Both the position numbers and the translations under genes were made by a program. Shown piece by piece: positions 1 to 7,168 of a stretch of 13,322 bases of DNA. Positions within the stretch are counted from its first letter, which is position 1. Each line of letters starts with the position of its first letter. The DNA is from an uncultured Cocleimonas sp. Its GTDB lineage: Bacteria > Pseudomonadota > Gammaproteobacteria > Thiotrichales > Thiotrichaceae. The stretch lies in NCBI GenBank assembly GCA_938041705.1, contig CALISP010000209.1, positions 1 through 13,322 on the forward strand, written 5' to 3'. The notes under the pieces are model-generated. The model searched no databases, had not been told where the DNA came from, and was given only the letters and a program-made list of their open reading frames with translations.

Positions 1-485
1 AGATTTTCTGAACTCCCGATTTCTAAAACAGGCAAATCATCTGCTTCTACTTTCAAGAGTGCAACATCACTGCGCTTATCAATACCTACCAACTTAGCAG
101 CGAGTTCTCGGCGATCGCTTAATCTAACTATTATTTCATCAGCTTGAGCTATAACATGGTAATTTGTAACAATATATCCATCTTTTGAACTAATAAAACC
201 AGATCCTAATGAACTAGCTTCTCTCTCAGGAGAAGTACTGCCACCATCCCTATCTAGAAACCTTTTCATCAACTCATCGAATATCTCACTTTGCTCGCCA
301 TTCAAATTAGATGGCTTTTTCGCTGATTTATTATTTTGTTTAGTACTGATATTAACAACTGCTGCGCTATGTTGTTCTACTAACTTCGTAAAATCAGGAA
401 GCTCGGCTTTTGCAATATGAGAAACCATCACCAATAGAACAATCAGTGGTAATGAAAAATACTTTGATAAGATCATATTAAACAT
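1..485 (-). CDS. mucD: DegP/MucD-like periplasmic serine protease, N-terminal part (cut by window edge)
   Basis: This frame was read directly from the minus strand and is open to the window edge, giving about 161 residues. It starts with a signal peptide (hydrophobic residues about 9-22, likely cleavage after the AKA at 25-27). The trypsin-like fold of the HtrA family follows, with motifs GSGF (94-97), TNYHV containing the catalytic His110, and RSDVALLKV containing the catalytic Asp140. The GNSGGP serine and the PDZ domains would lie beyond the edge. HtrA proteases degrade or refold damaged periplasmic proteins. The gene lies 217 bases downstream of rseC in the same direction, which matches mucD in the Pseudomonas algU-mucABCD cluster. 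Two in-frame ATGs (485 and 476) compete; an AAAGAG stretch lies close upstream of the first. Family assignment is firm. The choice of mucD over degP or degQ rests on context. Confidence 0.9.
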   Translation of the reverse strand, partial: MFNMILSKYFSLPLIVLLVMVSHIAKAELPDFTKLVEQHSAAVVNISTKQNNKSAKKPSNLNGEQSEIFDELMKRFLDRDGGSTSPEREASSLGSGFISSKDGYIVTNYHVIAQADEIIVRLSDRRELAAKLVGIDKRSDVALLKVEADDLPVLEIGSSEN

Positions 486-580
486 AACTCTTTACAATTT
501 ATTAAGGGTAATTAAATACTAATTCAACAAAACAATAAGTGATACTAAACTTTCCTTAATCCAAAAGCATCATTTTAGCT

Positions 581-602
581 GTACAGATATACATACTCTG
601 TA
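581..602. promoter_or_regulatory. Small dyad upstream of mucD
   Basis: TACAGA at 582-587 is mirrored by TCTGTA at 597-602 around a 9-base centre. It lies about 100 bases upstream of the mucD start in the 217-base rseC-mucD gap. It could be an operator or a transcript hairpin. No promoter hexamers could be fixed around it, so the role is open. Confidence 0.25.
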
Positions 603-642
603 TACCTTAAGTAGCTTTAAAATCAAAAGCAAAATACCTTTG

Positions 643-669
643 AAAAGTGGGGAGGTGTCTTTTTACTAT
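643..669 (+). repeat. Single arm of a dispersed G-rich repeat (copy 1)
   Basis: These 27 bases match 5612-5638 at 24 positions. The shared core is AAAAGT, a purine G-rich run, then GGTGTCTTTT followed by ACTAT. At the other site the arm is half of a long inverted repeat. Here I find no matching complementary arm on either side, so this looks like a solitary half. It lies just downstream of the rseC stop on the minus strand. Confidence 0.6.
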
Positions 670-702
670 TCCAGGAAGGAGATTTTTATAAAGATTAAGA
701 AC

Positions 703-1149
703 CTAAACAACTTCGACGTTAATGATTTTTCGTATCAATCTCGGTTGAAACTTTGCAGCTACATCAGTTCGCTGAGTATATCTTTTCACTCCAAACAAAC
801 CAGAAAGCAAGCCAAACGCCCCTGCCACTATTGACGCACCTTCACCAATAAATAACTTAGCTATCAAAGAAAAAACAAAAAGTAATATCAGTGGCAATAA
901 ATACATTAAAACAGTCGCTATTAATAAATTACCTGACGAAATAGCAACAATCACTGAATCGCCTTTTTTTAGTGCCAAAGTGTTATTAATTTTGAGTTTA
1001 TTTCTAGGTTTAAGCATGAAAATTGAAGCGATATTGCTACAACCAGAATTTGATTTACAATTACCACAAGATCCATCGTTTTGCGTTTCCACAAAGACAT
1101 AATCACCATCATTATGACTTACAATCCCTGTCTCTTCAGCATATTGCAT
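703..1149 (-). CDS. rseC: RseC/MucC family inner-membrane regulator of sigma-E
   Basis: The 148-residue protein has the layout of the RseC_MucC family. A short cytoplasmic N-terminal part carries the cysteine motif C-x2-C-x5-C (Cys28, Cys31, Cys37). Two membrane helices follow (about 75-97 and 103-121), then a basic C-terminal tail. In E. coli RseC is a mild positive modulator of sigma-E and is also linked to the Rsx/SoxR-reducing system; its exact role is not settled. The gene begins 10 bases after the rseB stop, so it is probably translated from the rpoE operon. The ribosome binding site is weak (AAGA a few bases before the ATG), which fits translational coupling. Confidence 0.92.
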   Translation of the reverse strand: MQYAEETGIVSHNDGDYVFVETQNDGSCGNCKSNSGCSNIASIFMLKPRNKLKINNTLALKKGDSVIVAISSGNLLIATVLMYLLPLILLFVFSLIAKLFIGEGASIVAGAFGLLSGLFGVKRYTQRTDVAAKFQPRLIRKIINVEVV

Positions 1150-1159
1150 ATGGTCTTAA

Positions 1160-2179
1160 TTAGTTTTTCTTTCTAAGGTTCTTAACAATACTTTTTAGAG
1201 TTAACTCTGGTACTTCCCCTACCGCAGTAATTCGGTGGCCACTTTTATCTTGGGTTACCATATTAAGCGCACCGGAATTAATTTTAATTGCATCTTGTGG
1301 AATACTATTTTGACTAATGGGAGTTAAAAACAAAGACATTGAGATTAGTCCATCACTTAAAACATAATGTTTAGTTGTTTTCTCGCCTTCTTGGCCTGGA
1401 AGTATTTCCTTCATATGCGGCGCTTGTCGAATTTCAAAACCAGCCGGAAGAACTTCTGCAACCCATCCATCTTCTAAAGATGAATTAGATACTTGACGTA
1501 AAAGAGTTTCTACTTCTGATTCAGACTCAATTAATACATCTTCAATTGGTGTCAATGTCGTAGCGGAATTAACAGAAATCTTAGATGAGCCCGTCTCAGG
1601 CATTCTGATTTCAATATTAGTAAACATAAATTGTTCAACAGGCTTATGAGTTTTGCCAACTAAACGGTAATCTAACAACATTCCAGAAACCATATCGATA
1701 CAATATTTCTGCAAGTATCGCTGACGATCTTTTGGACGAGCTGTAATGATTCTACATGGAATATTTGCCACTCGATTCTCTCGACCTAAATCAAATGAAT
1801 AGACTTTTTCCATTTCAGGACGAATACGTGGGATTTTACTTAAAGAAAAACCTTTTACTTCTCTTGAAACCTCGCTTCCTGCTTCGTTCAAACGAACCAC
1901 ACGTTCAGACTGGACACCATTGACCACAGAATGATCAATCATTAAAGATGATACATTGTTACCTTGTATTAACACTAGTGTGCCTTTGTAGGTTAACTGA
2001 TGAAGAGCTTGATTCATCTTGTTTAATAGTTTTATTGCACTCTCATCAGCAGAAGAAACAGAAGGAACAAAAATAAAAGAAACGACTAAGAAAAAGGCTA
2101 TGATCTTGAGTGTGAAACTTAACTTATAATTACGAAAATTCGCAATAGAAAATTTAAAGTTAATACCAGTATTCATCAT
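1160..2179 (-). CDS. rseB: RseB/MucB, periplasmic negative regulator of RpoE
   Basis: RseB binds the periplasmic part of RseA, shields it from regulated cleavage, and senses mislocalised lipoprotein or lipopolysaccharide. The protein has a long N-region, a hydrophobic core and likely signal cleavage after an SSA near residue 44. The MucB/RseB two-domain fold follows: a lipoprotein-carrier-like N-domain starting around LLNKMNQAL, and a smaller C-domain from about 215 with the typical GWVAEVLPAGFE segment. Its length (339 residues from this start) is normal. Three starts are close together: GTG at 2188, directly after the rseA TAA, and ATGs at 2179 and 2176. None has a strong Shine-Dalgarno site, so 2179 is a compromise. 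The abutment with rseA implies coupled translation. Confidence 0.93.
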   Translation of the reverse strand: MMNTGINFKFSIANFRNYKLSFTLKIIAFFLVVSFIFVPSVSSADESAIKLLNKMNQALHQLTYKGTLVLIQGNNVSSLMIDHSVVNGVQSERVVRLNEAGSEVSREVKGFSLSKIPRIRPEMEKVYSFDLGRENRVANIPCRIITARPKDRQRYLQKYCIDMVSGMLLDYRLVGKTHKPVEQFMFTNIEIRMPETGSSKISVNSATTLTPIEDVLIESESEVETLLRQVSNSSLEDGWVAEVLPAGFEIRQAPHMKEILPGQEGEKTTKHYVLSDGLISMSLFLTPISQNSIPQDAIKINSGALNMVTQDKSGHRITAVGEVPELTLKSIVKNLRKKN

Positions 2180-2188
2180 GATGATCAC

Positions 2189-2863
2189 TTATTGATTATC
2201 TGTGTAAGCAATAACACGCACTGATGGCACAAACGCTGAAGATGTAGCGTATTGCATATGAGAATCAACATAACGTTTCAATAGTGATCGAGTATGAGAA
2301 TCAGCATCTGCATATTGTTCATCATTCGTTGAGTTTGAGGTGTTTAATGAAGTAACTGTATTATCAACAGTAGAAGTAACCGGAGTAACGTCAACTATTG
2401 CTGTGGGTGCAGAACTATTAACAACTCCATCTGGTTGAAAATTAGGATTGTTTAACAAACCCATATTCTGTAAACCCATAAAAGCTAAGGCACCTACAGA
2501 TGCTGCAACTGCAAAACCTCCAATAGGACGAAACCATGAAGTTGTACTGTTTTCAGTTTTAGATTGCGATAATTGGCTAGATTCATTTCCAGCATTAACA
2601 ATTACTTCATCGAAATCATCTTCGAGTTCAATTTTTTCATGAATGCCATCTAAGAAACTGCTACCTAAAGAAATCAATGACTTATCAGATTCTCCTGTTC
2701 TCATAGCCTCACCAATCAAAGCATACGTTGAGAGCTTTCGAGATAAGCTTGAATCAACTTTTAGCTCATCTAAAACACGTCTTTGTTCAAAGTCACCAGC
2801 TTGATCATCGAGCAGTGCTGATAAATGTTCATTGATTGTAATTGGAGTTTCAGTATTACTCAT
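2189..2863 (-). CDS. rseA: RseA/MucA, membrane anti-sigma factor for RpoE
   Basis: The product is a 224-residue single-pass membrane protein. Residues 10-80 form the cytoplasmic RseA domain (NEHLSALLDDQAGDFE onward), which clamps RpoE. Residues about 113-131 are the membrane helix. After a Ser/Thr/Asn-rich linker (about 140-190) comes the conserved periplasmic RseB-binding tail, RYVDSHMQY...VPSVRVIAY (197-220), which closely resembles the MucA tail. The known system releases RpoE by stepwise DegS/AlgW and RseP cleavage of this protein. The gene is 226 bases downstream of rpoE, a wider gap than usual, so an additional promoter or processing site there is possible, though none was identified. 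Confidence 0.93.
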   Translation of the reverse strand: MSNTETPITINEHLSALLDDQAGDFEQRRVLDELKVDSSLSRKLSTYALIGEAMRTGESDKSLISLGSSFLDGIHEKIELEDDFDEVIVNAGNESSQLSQSKTENSTTSWFRPIGGFAVAASVGALAFMGLQNMGLLNNPNFQPDGVVNSSAPTAIVDVTPVTSTVDNTVTSLNTSNSTNDEQYADADSHTRSLLKRYVDSHMQYATSSAFVPSVRVIAYTDNQ

Positions 2864-3089
2864 TTTTTATCTTCCACAAAGTTCTACACGAATAGACAAC
2901 TAATATTTAATTTAGTTCGTCCGTTCGTCAATAAATTTGCTGTTGTTTTCTTACCAATTTATTTTAACATAAAACAACATCATTCTAACTAAATTAAGAT
3001 CTATCAAATACTTCAATTTAGTGACTTGTCTACTTACTTAAGGCATTCAAGCTAGCCTTATTCTTTATCAATCAGTTACTTCAAATTAG

Positions 3090-3665
3090 CTACTTTAATA
3101 AAGGAGCTAATTCAACTTCTATTGATTCTCGAGCTCTAAATATTCTTGACCTTACAGTACCAATTGGACAATCCATCGCATCTGATATTTCTTCATAACT
3201 CAAGCCTTCTAGTTCGCGTAAGGTTATTGCAATACGCAAGTCATCAGGTAATGCTTCAATAGCAGCATTTAGAGTATTTCTGATTTCATCAGTAAGCATT
3301 TCATGTTCAGGGGTAGCGAGATCTCTCAACATACCACCACCATCATATTGTTCTGCTTCTTGAGCATCAATATCATCATCAGGCATGCGACGACTTTTAG
3401 ACACAAGATGATTTTTCGCGGTATTAATAGAAATTCGATACAACCACGTATAGAAAGCACTATCCCCACGAAAATTCTTGAGACCACGATAAGCCTTAAT
3501 GAATGATTCTTGTGCTACATCCATAGCAATATGCGGATCATGGACGTAACGAGTCACAAGGTTAATCACTTTTTGCTGGTACTTTAGAACCAATACATCA
3601 AAAGCGGATTTATCCCCTGATTGAACCCTTCTTACTAATTCTAAATCTGTTTGACTAGCGCCCAT
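3090..3665 (-). CDS. rpoE: ECF sigma factor RpoE (AlgU), envelope stress
   Basis: The protein has sigma region 2 at about 20-90 (including FRGDSAFYTWLYRI and NTAKNHL) and region 4 at about 132-184 (SYEEISDAMDCPIGTVRSRIFRARE). It aligns along its full length with E. coli RpoE. An ATG also exists at 3674, but the sequence GAGGAG directly abuts it, which is too close. The same GAGGAG is 9 bases before the ATG at 3665, and that start gives 191 residues, the length of the E. coli protein. The start is therefore set at 3665. RpoE directs transcription of periplasmic folding, protease and outer-membrane assembly genes, and usually of its own operon. I could not find a clear GGAACTT-type promoter upstream, so autoregulation is not shown by the sequence. 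nadB is divergent, as in many gammaproteobacteria. Confidence 0.96.
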   Translation of the reverse strand: MGASQTDLELVRRVQSGDKSAFDVLVLKYQQKVINLVTRYVHDPHIAMDVAQESFIKAYRGLKNFRGDSAFYTWLYRISINTAKNHLVSKSRRMPDDDIDAQEAEQYDGGGMLRDLATPEHEMLTDEIRNTLNAAIEALPDDLRIAITLRELEGLSYEEISDAMDCPIGTVRSRIFRARESIEVELAPLLK

Positions 3666-3842
3666 TAGGGCCATCTCCTCTAAGGCAGTACAATTTTGAT
3701 TAGCGGTTTAACAAACCACTTAAATCTACATCATACAATTATCGCCTTCACTTCTAAGTTATTTATGGTGAGTATGATAGTCTAATATAGGTATTGAATC
3801 CATGAATCTAACACTGGTATTCAAACAGCTTAAATTGAGCAG

Positions 3843-3875
3843 GTATTTTTTAAATACTCGCTTCGAACCTATAAT
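3843..3875 (+). promoter_or_regulatory. Probable nadB promoter with overlapping dyad
   Basis: A perfect TATAAT -10 box is at 3870-3875, about 45 bases before the nadB ATG. The region where a -35 would lie is poor in consensus and is covered by a perfect 6-bp inverted repeat, GTATTT/AAATAC (3843-3848 and 3852-3857). A repressor or activator site at this position would be plausible. No regulator can be named from the sequence. Confidence 0.45.
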
Positions 3876-3919
3876 GAACTCTTTAATTGTCGAGCCATTA
3901 AAATTCATGAGAAAACAGT

Positions 3920-5533
3920 ATGTATGATGTATTAATCATTGGCAGTGGAGCTGCGGGTTTAACGCTAGCACTAAGTCTTCCAGAAACAATGAAAATAGCC
4001 ATTCTGAGTAAAGAAGAACTTGATGAAGGAAGCACCATTTACGCACAAGGTGGGATGTCCGCTGTCTTAGATGAAAATGATTCTTTTGAATCACATATTG
4101 ATGATACTTTAGATTCAGGAGCTGGGCTTTGTGTAGAAGCTACGGTCCGTCATGTCGTTGAGAATGGCCCTGATGCAATAGACTGGTTACTAAAAGCAGG
4201 AGTACCTTTTACTCGTGAAAAGAAAAACACCAAAGGCGCCGAAGGTTTACATTTAACACGCGAAGGGGGCCACTCTAATCGACGTATCGCTCACGCCGCA
4301 GACGCAAGCGGAAAAGCAATAGAAGACACTTTAGTTACTGCAATTAAGCTACGGAAAAACATCAGTTTATTTGAGCATAATATTGCTGTTGATTTAATTA
4401 CCACACGAAAATTACAGCACATAGAGTTTCGTGATAATCGATGCATTGGTGCTTATGTACTCGATATTGATAAACAACAAGTTAATACTTTTCGTGCCAA
4501 ATTTACAGTATTAGCTACAGGTGGCGCTAGTAAAGTTTATCTTTATACCAGCAACCCTGATGGTGCAAGTGGTGATGGTATTGCTATGGGTTGGCGTGCA
4601 GGTTGCAGAGTGGCTAATATGGAATTTATGCAATTTCATCCTACCTGCCTATATCATCCTCACGCGAAATCTAATCTTATTACTGAGGCTGTTCGCGGTG
4701 AAGGAGGTAGACTATTTCTCCCTGACGGCACACGCTTCATGAAGAATTTCGATGATAGATTAGAATTAGCACCACGTGACATTGTCGCTCGAAGTATTGA
4801 CCACGAAATGAAGCGACTAGGTATTGATTCGGTATTTCTTGATATTAGCCATAAATCTAAAGACTTTATTCAAAACCATTTTCCCAATGTTTCTGCCATG
4901 TGCTACTCATTTGGTTATGACATGACCAAAGAACCTGTGCCAGTTGTTCCAGCAGCACATTATACCTGTGGTGGTTTAATGGTAGACCAAGCGGGACATA
5001 CCGATGTAAATAATCTTTATGCTATTGGTGAAACTACTTTTACCGGCCTTCATGGCGCCAACCGTTTGGCCAGTAACTCTCTTTTAGAATGTGTTGTTTA
5101 CGGACAATCCACTGCCAAAGATATAATTGCTCAATTTGATACGGTAAAAAACTGTGATGTAACAATTCCTGATTGGGATGAGAGTCGTGTCACTGATTCT
5201 GATGAACGTGTGGTGATTAACCACAATTGGGATGAAGTACGACGATTCATGTGGGATTACGTAGGAATTGTAAGAACCAGTAAACGATTACAACGAGCTC
5301 GTAACCGTATCGAAACGCTACTTGGTGAAATAGATGAGTATTATTCAAACTTCCGTGTAACTAGTGATTTAATAGAACTAAGAAATCTTGCAGAAGTTTC
5401 ACGCTTGATTATTCGTTCAGCACAACAGCGCAAAGAAAGCCGAGGACTTCATTACACCTTGGATTATCCTGAAGCTGATCCAAAGCTGGAAAAAGTAAAT
5501 AGTATATTAGATCCTATGTGGCGAAGCCGTTGA
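3920..5533 (+). CDS. nadB: L-aspartate oxidase NadB
   Basis: NadB is the cytoplasmic FAD enzyme that oxidises L-aspartate to iminoaspartate, the first step of de novo NAD synthesis with NadA. The 537-residue protein has the N-terminal dinucleotide motif GSGAAG (8-13) and the flavoprotein segment STIYAQGG (38-45). The residues known as catalytic in E. coli are all present with a shift of four: His240, Glu256, Arg286 and His347. The FAD-binding GLHGANRLASNSLLE (377-390) and a helical C-terminal domain with ESRGLHYTLDYPE complete it. The start sits 38-45 bases after a consensus -10. The GAGAAAA just upstream is a modest ribosome binding site. Divergence from rpoE is a common gammaproteobacterial arrangement. 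Fumarate reductase or SdhA can be excluded by the NadB-type C-terminus and the absence of partner subunits. Confidence 0.97.
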   Translation: MYDVLIIGSGAAGLTLALSLPETMKIAILSKEELDEGSTIYAQGGMSAVLDENDSFESHIDDTLDSGAGLCVEATVRHVVENGPDAIDWLLKAGVPFTREKKNTKGAEGLHLTREGGHSNRRIAHAADASGKAIEDTLVTAIKLRKNISLFEHNIAVDLITTRKLQHIEFRDNRCIGAYVLDIDKQQVNTFRAKFTVLATGGASKVYLYTSNPDGASGDGIAMGWRAGCRVANMEFMQFHPTCLYHPHAKSNLITEAVRGEGGRLFLPDGTRFMKNFDDRLELAPRDIVARSIDHEMKRLGIDSVFLDISHKSKDFIQNHFPNVSAMCYSFGYDMTKEPVPVVPAAHYTCGGLMVDQAGHTDVNNLYAIGETTFTGLHGANRLASNSLLECVVYGQSTAKDIIAQFDTVKNCDVTIPDWDESRVTDSDERVVINHNWDEVRRFMWDYVGIVRTSKRLQRARNRIETLLGEIDEYYSNFRVTSDLIELRNLAEVSRLIIRSAQQRKESRGLHYTLDYPEADPKLEKVNSILDPMWRSR

Positions 5534-5570
5534 TACAAAGTCTAGAAAATCAAATTTGAATTGAAATAAA

Positions 5571-5632
5571 AAAAGACCCCCCCTTACTTTTAGATGTTTC
5601 TTAAATATACTAAAAGTAGGGGGGTGTCTTTT
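5571..5632 (-). terminator. Long inverted repeat between nadB and rpoS, probable rpoS terminator
   Basis: Two 23-base arms (5571-5593 and 5610-5632) are complementary at 21 positions and enclose a 16-base loop. Read on the minus strand, the stem is followed by a run of seven T, which makes a convincing rho-independent terminator 36 bases after the rpoS stop. On the plus strand only four T belong to the stem end, so nadB termination here would be weaker. The stem contains a run of seven C facing six G, and its right arm is copy 2 of the dispersed repeat. Confidence 0.8.
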
Positions 5633-5638
5633 AACTAT
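5612..5638 (+). repeat. Dispersed G-rich repeat (copy 2), inside the inverted repeat
   Basis: This stretch matches 643-669 at 24 of 27 bases, including the ACTAT that lies outside the hairpin stem. Because the shared part runs past the stem, chance convergence of two terminators is less likely than a common mobile or duplicated origin, such as a REP-type palindrome. Confidence 0.6.
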
Positions 5639-5668
5639 ATTCTTTTTGCTATTTAACCATTGTTTAAC

Positions 5669-6673
5669 TTAACTACTGCCTAATAACATATCCCCAGAAT
5701 AACCTTGATTCTCTAAAATTCTACGTAAACGTCTAAGTGCTTCCATTTGAATCTGACGAACTCGCTCACGAGTTAAACCTAATTCTTCACCCACTTGCGC
5801 CAAAGTAGAATTGTCATGTCCGTGCAAACCAAAACGTCGCACAATAACTTCCTGCTGCTTAGCTTCTAATTGATGTAACCAATCTTCAACCGAATTTGAA
5901 ACTGCTTCGTCATTAATTGATTCAGACGGGTCTCTATCAGACTCTTCAGAAACAAAGTCAATTAAAGGATTGTTACCTTCTTTTCCGATATTGATATCTA
6001 AAGAACTTACTCTTTCACCATAATGTAATAATTTTTGAAGTTTCTCTGCAGGTTTGCCTAAAGCCTCGGCTACTTCAGCAACCGTTGGCTCAACTCCCGT
6101 TTTCTGCATTAATTCCTGCATCTTTCGATAATATTGATTAATTTCTTTATTAATATGAATGGGTAATCTAATCGTTCGCGACTGATTCATAAGGGCACGT
6201 TCGATATTTTGTCTTATCCACCAAGTAGCATATGTTGAAAATCTAAAGCCACGTTCAGGATCGAATTTTTCAACTGCATGAATGAGACCAAGATTGCCCT
6301 CTTCAATTAAATCAGGGAGAGGTAAGCCACGATTCATATACCGACGAGAAATTTTAACCACCAAACGAAGATTACAAACAATCATCTTCTTTCGACCTAC
6401 TGGATCACCTTGGCGAGCCAAGCGACCATATTTAATTTCTTCTTCGGGCTTTAATAGTGGGGAGAATTCAATTTCTTTAAGATAAAGCTGAATTGCATCC
6501 AGCTCTTTTCTTGGTACAGCAGTCTTTTTTTGTGTACTTAATTTAGCAGACTCTAATGTCTCGTTAATTGAACTGACATTAGTTTTGCTAGGATTTCTTG
6601 TTTTGTTTATTTCTTTACTAGAAGTTTTAGGGGTTTTTACAGGAACATCTGGGGCGAAATGTTCAGATAGCAT
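5669..6673 (-). CDS. rpoS: RNA polymerase sigma factor RpoS (stationary phase/general stress)
   Basis: The product is a sigma-70 family protein of 334 residues, close to E. coli RpoS (330). Region 1.2 begins at DAIQLYLKEI. Region 2 includes NLRLVVKISRRY and the RFSTYATWWIRQ melting segment. Region 3 includes TIRLPIHINKEINQYYRK, with a lysine (about 176) where E. coli has Lys173, the residue needed for RssB/ClpXP turnover. Region 4 ends with the helix-turn-helix LTRERVRQIQMEALRRLR. The reading frame extends upstream to a TTG at 6700 and an ATG at 6691, but only the ATG at 6673 has a good Shine-Dalgarno site (GGAG, 7 bases upstream), so that start is used. The leader is strongly folded, which suggests translational control. 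RpoD is excluded by the small size and the missing region 1.1. Confidence 0.95.
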   Translation of the reverse strand: MLSEHFAPDVPVKTPKTSSKEINKTRNPSKTNVSSINETLESAKLSTQKKTAVPRKELDAIQLYLKEIEFSPLLKPEEEIKYGRLARQGDPVGRKKMIVCNLRLVVKISRRYMNRGLPLPDLIEEGNLGLIHAVEKFDPERGFRFSTYATWWIRQNIERALMNQSRTIRLPIHINKEINQYYRKMQELMQKTGVEPTVAEVAEALGKPAEKLQKLLHYGERVSSLDINIGKEGNNPLIDFVSEESDRDPSESINDEAVSNSVEDWLHQLEAKQQEVIVRRFGLHGHDNSTLAQVGEELGLTRERVRQIQMEALRRLRRILENQGYSGDMLLGSS

Positions 6674-6733
6674 AAATGATCTCCAATCCATTGGAGACAA
6701 ATAACAAATTGATTCTGGGGTTTGTTATTTGTC
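6674..6733 (-). promoter_or_regulatory. rpoS leader: two abutting hairpins, one covering the Shine-Dalgarno site
   Basis: In the rpoS mRNA direction a perfect 13-bp stem comes first (arms 6721-6733 and 6696-6708, 12-base loop). It is directly followed by a 6-bp stem CTCCAA/TTGGAG with loop TGGA (arms 6691-6696 and 6681-6686). The second stem buries the GGAG Shine-Dalgarno site. The two stems meet at position 6696 and could stack on each other. This resembles in principle the self-blocked rpoS leader of E. coli, which small RNAs with Hfq open, but the sequence is different and much more compact. Confidence 0.6.
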
Positions 6734-6742
6734 CGTCACAGC

Positions 6743-6862
6743 ATCATTATTAGTAATAAAAAATTAATAATAATGATATTGCGTCTAACATCTACATTAT
6801 CGATAGTGACTGAATGTACCTAAAAACAGTGTAATATTTACATTCAGCTTTGGGGGTCGATA
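6743..6862 (-). promoter_or_regulatory. Further inverted repeats in the upstream rpoS leader/promoter region
   Basis: There are three nested or adjacent dyads. ATCATTATTA (6743-6752) pairs with TAATAATGAT (6768-6777), perfect over 10 bp. CTGAATGTA (6810-6818) pairs with TACATTCAG (6839-6847), perfect over 9 bp. TATCGA (6798-6803) pairs with TCGATA (6857-6862) and encloses the previous one. They may be RNA stems of a long leader or protein-binding dyads. I could not place the rpoS transcription start, so the choice is open. Confidence 0.4.
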
Positions 6863-7168
6863 AGTAGCACTTTTTATGGTTAGTTTTTCTTAACAAACAG
6901 TTAACTTAATCTAACTTAGTTGAACATATCACATAAAATACCTTTCTATCTAGCTCTTTTAACAGATATTTATTAAATATTGAATAATAGGTATAAATCC
7001 CAAACTTTCTTAGAAATAAAATAATATTTCCCATTATTTATATTTATGAACAAGCATCAGTCTAATGAAATTAAGTTGTCTCTAAACCATTTTGGTAAAC
7101 TAACCCAAAAGTTTAATAGTCATTTATACTGTATTTATCTTATATAAATAAAACTACGTTCCTAAAAA
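6863..7168. other. AT-rich intergenic stretch between rpoS leader and M23 gene
   Basis: This roughly 306-base stretch is about 25 percent GC where counted (6901-6960) and holds no plausible gene. It should contain the divergent promoters of rpoS and the M23 gene. A TATACT -10-like hexamer at 7125-7130 lies about 40 bases before the M23 ATG but has no recognisable -35. A TTAAC/GTTAA dyad lies near 6890-6905. Confidence 0.4.

Noticed and set aside
640..834. 64-codon plus-strand frame overlapping the end of rseC
   Set aside because: It lies largely antisense to rseC, starts inside the repeat arm, and its product has no recognisable feature.
3675..3919. Sigma-E autoregulated promoter upstream of rpoE
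   Set aside because: I searched the minus strand for GGAACTT-like and TCTGA/TCTAA-like boxes at 15-17 base spacing and saw none that convinced.
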